Positions 7,941 through 15,436 of a DNA stretch of 64,000 nt are shown piece by piece. Below the pieces are notes generated by a model. The model searched no databases and was not told the origin of the DNA. It saw only the letters and a program-made list of their open reading frames with translations. This DNA is from Algibacter pacificus (GTDB lineage Bacteria; Bacteroidota; Bacteroidia; Flavobacteriales; Flavobacteriaceae): contig NZ_VOGY01000012.1 in the NCBI RefSeq assembly GCF_008033385.1, forward strand, positions 62,001 through 126,000, read 5' to 3'. Numbering within the stretch: the first letter of the stretch is position 1; each line of letters opens with the position of its first letter. The translations under genes and the position numbers were made by a program.

Positions 7941-8660
7941 ATGGAATCAAATTTAGAAAAACAAGAGGTTTTCACCATGCCAAGAATTGGTGATAAAGCA
8001 CCAGAATTTACTGCAACCACGACGCAAGGAGAAATTAATTACCCTTCCGATTATAAAGGAAAATGGTCAATTTTATTTAGTCATCCCGCAGATTTCACAC
8101 CGGTATGTACTTCAGAATTTATGACTTTTGCGCATTTAGAAGAAAAATTTAATAAAGCCAATTGTAGCCTTATTGGTTTATCAATAGATGGACTATACAG
8201 CCACATTGCATGGTTAAGAACTATTAAGGATAAAATTAAATTTAACGGTATGGAAAACATAGAAGTTAAATTTCCTTTGATAGAAGATATTTCTATGAAT
8301 GTCGCCAAAAAATACGGTATGATTCAACCTGGTGAAAGTAAAACACAAGCCGTAAGAGCAGTATTTTTTGTTGATCCAAATGAAATTGTTCGTGCCATTA
8401 TTTATTACCCATTAAGTTTAGGTCGTAATTTTGATGAATTATATCGTGCATTAATTGCTATGCAAACTTCAGACAAATTTAATGTAGCAACACCTGCCGA
8501 TTGGAACCCTGGTGACGATGTTATAGTATCGCCTGCTGGATCTTGTGGTGTTGCAGAAGAAAGAATGACCTCTACTGAAGAATTAGACTGTAAAGACTGG
8601 TTTTTCTGTACTAAAAAATTAGATAAAGATTTAGTTTTAGACCGTATTCTTAAAAAGTAA
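7941..8660 (+). CDS. Peroxiredoxin, 1-Cys/Prx6 type with C-terminal cysteines
   Basis: A 239-residue thiol peroxidase that reduces hydrogen peroxide and organic hydroperoxides. The peroxidatic site is HPADFTPVCTSEF (Cys56), diagnostic of the Prx6 group. The C-terminal extension contains three more cysteines (GSCGV, DCKDWFFCTK). A C-x5-C pair with Trp/Phe between its cysteines is also known in archaeal thioredoxin peroxidases of this group, where one acts as resolving cysteine. The start at 7941 is chosen because the promoter lies at 7897-7904. It has its own predicted operator and a strong downstream hairpin, so it is monocistronic. The thioredoxin upstream is a natural reductant. Confidence 0.92.
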   Translation: MESNLEKQEVFTMPRIGDKAPEFTATTTQGEINYPSDYKGKWSILFSHPADFTPVCTSEFMTFAHLEEKFNKANCSLIGLSIDGLYSHIAWLRTIKDKIKFNGMENIEVKFPLIEDISMNVAKKYGMIQPGESKTQAVRAVFFVDPNEIVRAIIYYPLSLGRNFDELYRALIAMQTSDKFNVATPADWNPGDDVIVSPAGSCGVAEERMTSTEELDCKDWFFCTKKLDKDLVLDRILKK

Positions 8661-8677
8661 AAGCATTTTAAAATAAG

Positions 8678-8707
8678 AAGAGAGTCTCCAACACTGAGGC
8701 TCTTTTT
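8678..8707 (+). terminator. Rho-independent terminator of the peroxiredoxin gene
   Basis: The stem AGAGTCTC (8681-8688) pairs with GAGGCTCT (8696-8703) around a 7-base loop, with one G-U pair, and is followed by a T run. Confidence 0.85.
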
Positions 8708-8756
8708 ATTCATATATATTTACAAATAAATAGTCTTTTAAATTAAGTTTATTTAG

Positions 8757-8800
8757 GTAACTAAAGTTACGCACAATATATTACAGAGACTGTACTTTTA
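8757..8800 (+). promoter_or_regulatory. Predicted operator and promoter of the small membrane protein gene (copy D)
   Basis: A perfect palindrome GTAAC-TAAA-GTTAC lies at 8757-8770 and a -7-like element TACTTTTA at 8793-8800. The centre-to--7 distance is 29.5 bp. The -7 octamer is identical to that of copy B, including its departure from consensus (final A for G). A weak promoter of this kind is typical of activator-dependent transcription. Confidence 0.7.
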
Positions 8801-8840
8801 CCATCTCGATGAAGCAAAATAATATCAATTAGCCTAAATC

Positions 8841-9152
8841 ATGACAGGTACTTTAATTTCATTAATTAGTGTTTTTATAGGAATCATTGCAGCAAATGTA
8901 TTTGCAGGTATAAAAAAAAGGTGTTCTTTTGGTTTTACAGGAAACACTTTAATAGGAGTTTTTGGAAGCATATTTTTCATTAAATCCTTTGGAAGATTAG
9001 GTTTCGATCCTTGGTCTATTGTTGAAAATGGTACATTTCACAGCACGCTTTTCATAATAAATTGTACGGTTTCTGCTTTAGGCGGTATTCTTGGATTACT
9101 TGCTGTAAAATGGATAGAAAAGAAATTAAATACCGAGAAACATAAAGAATAA
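8841..9152 (+). CDS. Small integral membrane protein, weakly GlsB/YeaQ-like
   Basis: A 103-residue protein with three hydrophobic segments (about 5-25, 36-52 and 70-90). A Gly-rich second segment (GNTLIGVFGSIFF) and a Gly-rich third (ALGGILGLLAVKW) recall the GlsB/YeaQ/YmgE family of stress-induced membrane proteins. The resemblance is at pattern level only. It has its own predicted operator and promoter (8757-8800) and terminator (9161-9194), so it forms a one-gene unit of the local regulon. Function unknown. Confidence 0.7.
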   Translation: MTGTLISLISVFIGIIAANVFAGIKKRCSFGFTGNTLIGVFGSIFFIKSFGRLGFDPWSIVENGTFHSTLFIINCTVSALGGILGLLAVKWIEKKLNTEKHKE

Positions 9153-9160
9153 GACATTAA

Positions 9161-9194
9161 AATAATCAAACAAGACGCTGTTTGATTATTTTTT
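9161..9194 (+). terminator. Rho-independent terminator
   Basis: AATAATCAAACA (9161-9172) pairs perfectly with TGTTTGATTATT (9179-9190) around a 6-base loop, followed by TTTT. It closes the small membrane protein unit and insulates it from the TetR-led operon. Confidence 0.88.
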
Positions 9195-9195
9195 G

Positions 9196-9219
9196 TAAAT
9201 TTATTAACCATTTGGTTAA
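9196..9219 (+). promoter_or_regulatory. Predicted promoter and TetR operator of the efflux operon
   Basis: A -7-like element TAAATTTA at 9196-9203 is immediately followed by the palindrome TTAACC-ATTT-GGTTAA (9204-9219), covering the expected transcription start. A partial third half-site, AACCATT, follows at 9219-9225. The TetR gene starts at 9234. A palindrome in this position fits autorepression by the TetR protein. Confidence 0.65.
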
Positions 9220-9233
9220 ACCATTCAGTTGAA

Positions 9234-9848
9234 ATGAAAAAAACAAAAGACGAAAACACCGAAGAACAAATATTAGAGGCTGCAAAAAACGTATTTCAGT
9301 CTAAAGGTATGGATGGTGCGCGTATGCAAGAAATTGCCGACAAAGCAGGCATTAATAAAGCCATGCTTCATTATTATTACAGAAGTAAACAGCAGCTATT
9401 TGAAGCCGTTTTTAAAAATGCCTTCTCTCTATTAGCACCACAATTAAGTGCGGTTTTAAATGATGATTCTTCTATTGAAGACAAGGTAAAAAATTTCACT
9501 TCAAATTATATTTCCTTTATAGTAAAGCATCCTTATTTACCAAATTTCATCATCCAAGAGTTGAATAGAAACCCTGATTTTATTTTAAAACTTAAAGACA
9601 ATCCTAGTTTCCCAAATCTTGAAAAATTTAAAATACAAGTGAACTATGAAGTCGAAAACGGCATTATAAAACCTATTAGCGCAGAGCAATTATTTATAAA
9701 TATTTTGGCTTTAAACATTTTTCCATTTGTAGCAAAACCTTTAATCATGGCTTTTACAAAAGCAGATGATGACGCTTACAAAACGCTCATTGAAGATCGA
9801 AAAACCGAAGTCGCCAACTTTATTATTAATTCTATAAAGCACGTATAA
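9234..9848 (+). CDS. TetR/AcrR-family repressor of the efflux operon
   Basis: A 204-residue regulator. The N-terminal TetR helix-turn-helix (about 10-58) shows the usual pattern ILEAAKNVFQSKGMDGARM, EIADKAGINKAMLHYYYRSK and LFEAVF. The rest is an all-helical ligand-binding and dimer domain. It is the first gene of an eight-gene operon ending at 16558 and overlaps nothing; the TolC gene follows one base after its stop. The arrangement resembles E. coli ybiH (cecR) with ybhGFSR, so it probably represses its own operon through the palindrome at 9204-9219 until a drug-like ligand binds. The ligand is unknown. Confidence 0.9.
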   Translation: MKKTKDENTEEQILEAAKNVFQSKGMDGARMQEIADKAGINKAMLHYYYRSKQQLFEAVFKNAFSLLAPQLSAVLNDDSSIEDKVKNFTSNYISFIVKHPYLPNFIIQELNRNPDFILKLKDNPSFPNLEKFKIQVNYEVENGIIKPISAEQLFINILALNIFPFVAKPLIMAFTKADDDAYKTLIEDRKTEVANFIINSIKHV

Positions 9849-9849
9849 A

Positions 9850-11100
9850 ATGAAACCATTACTAATCATTTTAATCCTTTTTACAGCGTTAACAAGTGGC
9901 GCTCAACAAAGCTTAACTTTAGAAAATTGTTATCAATTGGTAACAACCAATTATCCACTAGCAAAACAGACGCTTTTATTAGATAAACAAAATAAATTGG
10001 ATACGGAAGTTATTTCAACCTCCAAATTGCCGCAAATTAGCTTAGATGCACAAGCCACTTATCAATCCGATGTCATCGAATTTCCACTAGCCATGTCTGG
10101 CATAGAACCGCTAAATAAAGATCAATATCGCGCCACAGTTTCTGTAAATCAGTTAATTTATAATAGCGGTGCAACACATACGGCATTAAGCTTAAAATCG
10201 GCGCAGCTAAAAACCAAACAGAAACAAGTTGAAGTGAGTTTATACCAATTAAAACAACAAATTAATCAACTTTACTTTTCTATTTTATTAGCACAAGAAT
10301 CTAAATTATTACTAGAAGCCAAACAAAAGCAATTACAAGCCAAACTAAAAGAAGTACAAGCGGGCATTAAATATGGTGCTGTTTTACCTGCTTCAGATAA
10401 AATTTTAGAAACTGAATTATTAAAAATACGTCAGCAATTTCAAGAATTAGAAAGCAGTAAATTAACACTTTTACAATCGCTATCTTCATTAATAAACCAA
10501 GAGCTCAACGCGTCCACCCGACTTCAAAATCCACTTATTGAAACACCTTTAGAAACGGATTTAAACCGTCCGGAATTGGAATTATTTCAACTTAAAAAAG
10601 AAGAAATAGAACAGTCGGAAAATATGCTATCAAAACAAAATGCTCCAAAATTACTTGGTTTTGCTACGGGAGGTTATGGAAACCCTGGGCTTAACATGCT
10701 CGATAATTCATTTCAAACCTTTTACACTGTGGGTGTTAAATTAAATTGGAAGATTTTTGATTGGAATTCAAACAAAAAACAACGCGGATCTCTACTCATC
10801 AATAAAGATATTGTAGATAATGAACGTGACGTTTTTAAACTGAATACTAGCATCGCATTAAATAAACAACAACAAGAAATTGATAAAAACAAAGCCTTTA
10901 TCACTTCAGATTTGGAGATTATAAACCTTAGAAAAGAAGTACTCAAATCGGCAGAATCGCAACTCAAAAACGGCGTGATTACCTCTTCGGCTTATATTAC
11001 AGAACTCACCAATTTATATGAAGATGAAAATACGCTAGTAAAACATAAAATTCAGTTACAACTCGCCAAAGCGAATTACAATATTATTAAAGGGCAATAA
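9850..11100 (+). CDS. TolC-family outer-membrane protein of the efflux operon
   Basis: A 416-residue outer-membrane factor with a signal peptide (about 1-18, ends TSGAQ). Two repeats of long amphipathic helices follow, with LPQISLDAQATYQSD and GFATGGYGNPGLNM as the strand segments. It is shorter than the TolC homologue at 3255 and clearly diverged from it. It is flanked by the TetR gene (1-base gap) and the HlyD gene (10-base gap), so it should form the outer-membrane exit for the YbhFSR-like pump below. Confidence 0.87.
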   Translation: MKPLLIILILFTALTSGAQQSLTLENCYQLVTTNYPLAKQTLLLDKQNKLDTEVISTSKLPQISLDAQATYQSDVIEFPLAMSGIEPLNKDQYRATVSVNQLIYNSGATHTALSLKSAQLKTKQKQVEVSLYQLKQQINQLYFSILLAQESKLLLEAKQKQLQAKLKEVQAGIKYGAVLPASDKILETELLKIRQQFQELESSKLTLLQSLSSLINQELNASTRLQNPLIETPLETDLNRPELELFQLKKEEIEQSENMLSKQNAPKLLGFATGGYGNPGLNMLDNSFQTFYTVGVKLNWKIFDWNSNKKQRGSLLINKDIVDNERDVFKLNTSIALNKQQQEIDKNKAFITSDLEIINLRKEVLKSAESQLKNGVITSSAYITELTNLYEDENTLVKHKIQLQLAKANYNIIKGQ

Positions 11101-11110
11101 AAATATACAG

Positions 11111-12013
11111 ATGAAAAACTACAACTATATATTAGGATTAAGCATATTAGCAACAAGCTTATTTTCCTGCGGAAACAACAACGAAAAAGCAGATGGCTAC
11201 GGAAATTTTGAAGCTACGGAAATAACGATTTCAGCCGAAAACAAGGGAAAACTTATGCAATTTAACGTTAACGAAGGCGATCTGCTTAAAAAAGAGCAGT
11301 TTATTGGTTATATCGACACCATTCCGTTAGCACTAAAACGGGAACAATTAGAAGTTTCTAAGGCTGTAATTAGTTCAAAATCTAAAGGCGTTTTATCGCA
11401 AATAACGGTGCTAAATTCTAGATTAAAAACAGCAAATATCAATAAAAAACGAGCAGAAAACTTAATAAAAGATAACGCCGGAACCCAAAAACAATTAGAT
11501 GATGTATCTGGAGAAATTGATGTTATTAAAAATCAAATTCGAAGTATAGAAATACAAAATGCTCCGGTGGTGAACGAGCTTAAATCTATCGATGTGCAAT
11601 TAAAACAAATTGACGATCAAATTCAGAAAAGTAAAATTATAAATCCGATAAACGGCACCGTTTTAACTAAATATGCGGAACCCAATGAAATTACATCCTT
11701 TGGAAAACCATTGTATAAAATAGCCGATTTAAAAACTATGCAGTTGCGTGTTTATATAAGTGAAACGCAATTAGCTAATATTAAAATAGGACAAATAGTT
11801 TCAGTAAAAATAGATAATGGAGATGCTATGAAATCCTATAAAGGTAGCATTAGCTGGATCGCTTCGGAGGCTGAATTTACACCGAAAATCATTCAAACTA
11901 AAGAAGAACGCGTGGCTTTAGTGTACGCCGTAAAAGTAGATGTAAAAAATGATGGTGGCCTAAAAATTGGCATGCCTGCGGAAATGTGGGTTAATTACTC
12001 TGAAAATAATTAA
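11111..12013 (+). CDS. HlyD-family adaptor lipoprotein (YbhG-like)
   Basis: A 300-residue periplasmic adaptor with a lipoprotein signal (lipobox LFSC, Cys20). An N-terminal lipoyl half (FEATEITISAENKGKLMQF) is followed by a coiled-coil region (about 85-175), the returning lipoyl half (SKIINPINGTVLTKYAEP) and a C-terminal beta-barrel. The length and order match E. coli YbhG. It should connect the ABC-2 permeases at 14243 and 15437 to the TolC protein at 9850. Confidence 0.87.
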   Translation: MKNYNYILGLSILATSLFSCGNNNEKADGYGNFEATEITISAENKGKLMQFNVNEGDLLKKEQFIGYIDTIPLALKREQLEVSKAVISSKSKGVLSQITVLNSRLKTANINKKRAENLIKDNAGTQKQLDDVSGEIDVIKNQIRSIEIQNAPVVNELKSIDVQLKQIDDQIQKSKIINPINGTVLTKYAEPNEITSFGKPLYKIADLKTMQLRVYISETQLANIKIGQIVSVKIDNGDAMKSYKGSISWIASEAEFTPKIIQTKEERVALVYAVKVDVKNDGGLKIGMPAEMWVNYSENN

Positions 12014-12026
12014 AAACTATAGTATC

Positions 12027-12485
12027 ATGGACAAACACACTTACAATGTTAATGTAAATTGGACACAAGACCGAAAAGGAACCATGTGTTCTCCTGAATT
12101 AAAGAATAAGACAACCAATGAATCAAATTGCCTAGAAGTGGCCACACCGCCAGAATTCCCTAAAGGCATGCCTAATATTTGGACCCCCGAACATTTATTT
12201 ACAGCAGCGGTAAGTAGTTGTTTAATGACGACCTTTTTAGCCATAGCTGAATTTTCAAAATTAGAATTCGTGAGTTTTAAATGCGACTCTAAAGGCATTC
12301 TTGAAAAAGTAGATGGCAAATTTGTAATTAGCGAAGTGCTGCTTTTTCCTGAAGTTGTAATTACCAATGAATCTAAAAAAGAACGCGCTGCCCGTATTTT
12401 AGAAAAATCGGAAAAAGCCTGTTTAATTTCGAATTCTATTACTTCGCAAATTACAATGGAAACAAAAATTACTATTCAAAATTAA
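12027..12485 (+). CDS. OsmC/Ohr-family peroxidase-like protein
   Basis: The start at 12027 is chosen because the upstream extension of the frame lies inside the HlyD gene. The 152-residue protein has both OsmC-type cysteines, in VSSCLMTTFLAIAE and SEKACLISNSI. It also has the PEHLFTAAVSSC pattern of the family, which reduces organic hydroperoxides or other oxidised thiol substrates in the cytoplasm. It lies between the HlyD and ATPase genes with gaps of 13 and 6 bases, so it is co-expressed with the efflux pump. This is unusual for ybhGFSR-type operons and suggests that the pump substrate or its toxicity is linked to peroxides or electrophiles. Confidence 0.88.
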   Translation: MDKHTYNVNVNWTQDRKGTMCSPELKNKTTNESNCLEVATPPEFPKGMPNIWTPEHLFTAAVSSCLMTTFLAIAEFSKLEFVSFKCDSKGILEKVDGKFVISEVLLFPEVVITNESKKERAARILEKSEKACLISNSITSQITMETKITIQN

Positions 12486-12491
12486 AACGAA

Positions 12492-13394
12492 GTGGGTATA
12501 TCTGTCAGTCATATTAGCAAATCGTACAAAGCCGTAAAAGCTTTAAAAGATATTTCTTTTGAAGTTAAAGCAGGTGAACTTTTTGGACTTATAGGCCCCG
12601 ACGGTGCAGGAAAAACAACCTTATTCCGCATTTTAACCACCCTTTTAATTGCTAATGAAGGTACCGCAACGGTTGCTAATTTTGATGTGATTTCAGATTA
12701 TAAAAATATTAGAAAAAGTGTTGGCTATATGCCAGGAAAATTTTCACTCTATCAAGACTTAACAGTTGAAGAAAATCTCGATTTTTTCGCCACAATATTC
12801 GGAACAACCATAGAAGAAAATTACGATTTAATAAAAGACATTTACGTGCAAATAGCACCTTTTAAAGATCGTAGAGCAGGAAAATTATCTGGAGGAATGA
12901 AACAAAAACTCGCTTTATGCTGTGCTTTAATACACAAACCTAAAGTGTTGTTTTTAGATGAACCAACCACAGGCGTAGATCCTGTATCGAGAAAAGAATT
13001 TTGGGATATGCTAAAACGATTACAACAAAAAGGCATCACTATTTTAGTCTCTACACCTTATATGGACGAAGCTGCTTTGTGCGATAGAATTGCGCTAATT
13101 CAAGATGGGAAAATTCTAGAAATAGACACGCCTCAAGCCATTGTAAAACATTACCCTAAACAAATTTATAATGTGAGAGCAAATAACACTTATCAACTTA
13201 TAAAGGCCTTAAACACTTATAAACACAACCATAGCACCTACCCTTTTGGTGAGTTTGTACATTATACCGATAGTCGATTAAATTTTAATCCTGATGATTT
13301 AGTACGGTATTTAGAATCAAAAAAGCTATCAAATATTGAAATTGAAAAAACAAACCCCACCATTGAAGACACCTTTATGGAACTTGCTAAATAA
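12492..13394 (+). CDS. ABC transporter ATP-binding protein (YbhF N-terminal-half type)
   Basis: A 300-residue cytoplasmic ATPase that starts with GTG six bases after the OsmC stop. Walker A is GPDGAGKT (35-42), the signature is LSGGM (132-136) and Walker B is VLFLDEP (152-158). The H-loop reads STPYMDEA, with Pro where the switch His is expected. About 80 extra C-terminal residues follow the ATPase core. It pairs with the ATPase at 13415. In E. coli both are fused in YbhF. Here the first ATPase keeps a good signature but lacks the switch His, while the second has the His but a poor signature. The dimer is therefore asymmetric. Confidence 0.9.
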   Translation: MGISVSHISKSYKAVKALKDISFEVKAGELFGLIGPDGAGKTTLFRILTTLLIANEGTATVANFDVISDYKNIRKSVGYMPGKFSLYQDLTVEENLDFFATIFGTTIEENYDLIKDIYVQIAPFKDRRAGKLSGGMKQKLALCCALIHKPKVLFLDEPTTGVDPVSRKEFWDMLKRLQQKGITILVSTPYMDEAALCDRIALIQDGKILEIDTPQAIVKHYPKQIYNVRANNTYQLIKALNTYKHNHSTYPFGEFVHYTDSRLNFNPDDLVRYLESKKLSNIEIEKTNPTIEDTFMELAK

Positions 13395-13414
13395 ACTGTA
13401 AAGTTTAAATAAAA

Positions 13415-14143
13415 ATGAAAAACAACAAAGTCATACAGGTAGAAGGATTAACCAAAATATTCGGAGATTTTGCCGCTGTAAACGCCATAACTTTCGAGGT
13501 TAATAAAGGTGAAATTTTTGGGTTTCTTGGCGCCAACGGTGCTGGTAAAACTACAGCTATGAAAATGCTGATTGGTATTTCCACACCAACTTCCGGCAAA
13601 GCTAATGTTGCAGGGTTTGATGTGCATAAACACGCCGAAGACATTAAAAAAAATATTGGTTATATGAGTCAGAAATTTGCTTTGTATGACGATTTAACGG
13701 TTAAAGAAAATATTACATTTTTTGGAGGTATCTACGGTTTATCAAGAAAAAGAATAAAAGAGAAATCGGCCGTCTTAATAGAAGAATTAGGTCTAGAAAA
13801 AGTAGCCAATAAGCTTGTTGGAGCGCTACCACTTGGATGGAAACAAAAATTATCCTTTTCGGTTGCCTTACTTCACGAGCCTAAAATTGTATTTTTAGAT
13901 GAACCCACAGGAGGTGTAGACCCTATTACGAGACGACAATTTTGGGAAATGATTTACAAAGCCGCTAGCGAAGGAACCACCGTTTTTGTCACCACACATT
14001 ATATGGATGAAGCCGAATATTGCGATAGAGTTTCCATTATGGTAAACGGAAAAATTGAAGCTTTAGATACACCGAAACGTCTTAAAGAAAAATTTAAAGT
14101 TGATCATATGAATGATGTGTTTTTAAAATTAGCGCGAGGATGA
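13415..14143 (+). CDS. ABC transporter ATP-binding protein (YbhF C-terminal-half type)
   Basis: A 242-residue ATPase with Walker A GANGAGKT (39-46), Walker B VFLDEP (about 159-164) and an intact switch histidine (TTHYMDEA, His195). The LSGGQ-type signature is replaced by LPLGW (138-142), as I recall for the second ATPase half of YbhF. It lies 20 bases after its partner and 99 bases before the first permease. It completes the heterodimeric motor of the efflux pump. Confidence 0.9.
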   Translation: MKNNKVIQVEGLTKIFGDFAAVNAITFEVNKGEIFGFLGANGAGKTTAMKMLIGISTPTSGKANVAGFDVHKHAEDIKKNIGYMSQKFALYDDLTVKENITFFGGIYGLSRKRIKEKSAVLIEELGLEKVANKLVGALPLGWKQKLSFSVALLHEPKIVFLDEPTGGVDPITRRQFWEMIYKAASEGTTVFVTTHYMDEAEYCDRVSIMVNGKIEALDTPKRLKEKFKVDHMNDVFLKLARG

Positions 14144-14154
14144 AAATAAGTTTT

Positions 14155-14177
14155 CAGTCGCAGTCACAGTCGCAGTG
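14155..14177. repeat. Short tandem repeat of a 12-bp CAGTCGCAGT unit
   Basis: CAGTCGCAGT occurs at 14155-14164 and again at 14167-14176, separated by CA. It lies in the 99-base gap between the ATPase and permease genes. Its base composition is clearly richer in G and C than its surroundings. It may be a remnant of a dispersed or slippage-prone intergenic repeat. Confidence 0.6.
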
Positions 14178-14242
14178 GCTGTATTCAGTAATAAAGAACG
14201 CATTGGATTTCTAGGAGTATCAGTGTAATACATTATAGATAA

Positions 14243-15349
14243 ATGAAAAGATTCATAGGTTTTATAAAAAAGGAATTCTACCACATATTTAGAGACAGAC
14301 GCTCTTTGTTTATCCTATTTGGTATGCCTATTGCCCAAATTATGTTATTCGGTTTTGCTATTACAAACGAAATCAATAATGTTGATATTGCGGTTTTAGA
14401 TCATTCTAAAGATGCGACTACAAAAGAGATTATCAACAAAATTTCGGCTTCAAAATATTTTAGTATCAATCAATTTATTGATAAAGAATCGGATATTGAA
14501 ACTATTTTTAAGAAAGGAAAGGTAAAAGCCGTACTAAATTTCGAAAAAGATTTCAGTAAAAATCTAATAAAAGATCACAACGCCAAAATACAAATCGTTA
14601 CCGATGCTACAGATCCGAATACTGCAAATACGATAAGTAACTACGTAAACGCCATTCTTATTCAATACCAAAAAGAACTGAATAAAAACATCACAATTTC
14701 CTATCAAATAGTACCAAGAACCCGTATGGTTTACAATCCGGAATTAAAAAGTGTATACATGTTTGTTCCGGGGGTTATGACGATTATTTTAATGCTTGTT
14801 TCAGCCATGATGACCTCCATTTCCATCACCCGAGAAAAGGAATTAGGCACTATGGAAATTCTTTTAGTGTCTCCAATAAAACCCATTCAAGTTATTGTAG
14901 GCAAGGTATTTCCGTATATTTTCTTATCTATTATTAACGCAATTGTGATTGTTTTACTGAGCATTTTCATATTTAAAATGCCGGTTCAAGGCAGCTTATT
15001 TCTCTTAGGCATGGAAAGCGTATTATTCATCATAACCGCATTGGCTTTGGGTATATTAATTTCAACCATTTCGGCAACACAACAAACCGCTATGATGATT
15101 TCCTTAATAGGACTCATGCTTCCTGTTATTTTATTATCTGGTTTTATTTTTCCTATTTCAAGTATGCCATTACCCTTGCAAATGATCAGTAATATCATTC
15201 CAGCAAAATGGTTTATTATCATTATTAAAGGGATCATGCTTAAAGGTGTTGGTATGCAATTTATATGGAAAGAAACCTTGATTTTATTGGGGATGACTAT
15301 TTTTTTCATAGGGTTAAGTGTGAAAAAATATAAAATTAGATTGGAGTAA
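14243..15349 (+). CDS. ABC-2 type permease (YbhS/YbhR-like)
   Basis: A 368-residue inner-membrane permease. An N-terminal transmembrane helix (about 23-43) is followed by a large periplasmic domain (about 45-170). A block of five hydrophobic segments (about 176-365) follows, including the family motif TREKELGTMEILLVSPI after the second helix. It pairs with the permease at 15437 and uses the two ATPases upstream. The substrate is probably a drug-like amphipathic compound by analogy with YbhGFSR. Confidence 0.9.
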   Translation: MKRFIGFIKKEFYHIFRDRRSLFILFGMPIAQIMLFGFAITNEINNVDIAVLDHSKDATTKEIINKISASKYFSINQFIDKESDIETIFKKGKVKAVLNFEKDFSKNLIKDHNAKIQIVTDATDPNTANTISNYVNAILIQYQKELNKNITISYQIVPRTRMVYNPELKSVYMFVPGVMTIILMLVSAMMTSISITREKELGTMEILLVSPIKPIQVIVGKVFPYIFLSIINAIVIVLLSIFIFKMPVQGSLFLLGMESVLFIITALALGILISTISATQQTAMMISLIGLMLPVILLSGFIFPISSMPLPLQMISNIIPAKWFIIIIKGIMLKGVGMQFIWKETLILLGMTIFFIGLSVKKYKIRLE

Positions 15350-15357
15350 AAATAGAT

Positions 15358-15416
15358 AATAGAACGAATTAAAAAGACCAAACAATATTTAAAGTGTCTT
15401 TACTAACCGTTCTATT
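15358..15416. repeat. Nested inverted repeat between the two permease genes
   Basis: The outer arms AATAGAACG (15358-15366) and CGTTCTATT (15408-15416) pair perfectly. Inside them AAAGAC (15373-15378) pairs with GTCTTT (15396-15401). The 59-base structure fills most of the 87-base gap. It could be an RNA processing or stabilising element that sets the ratio of the two permeases, because no T run follows the stem. Confidence 0.55.
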
Positions 15417-15436
15417 CTCTTTATTCTTTAAAAAAC

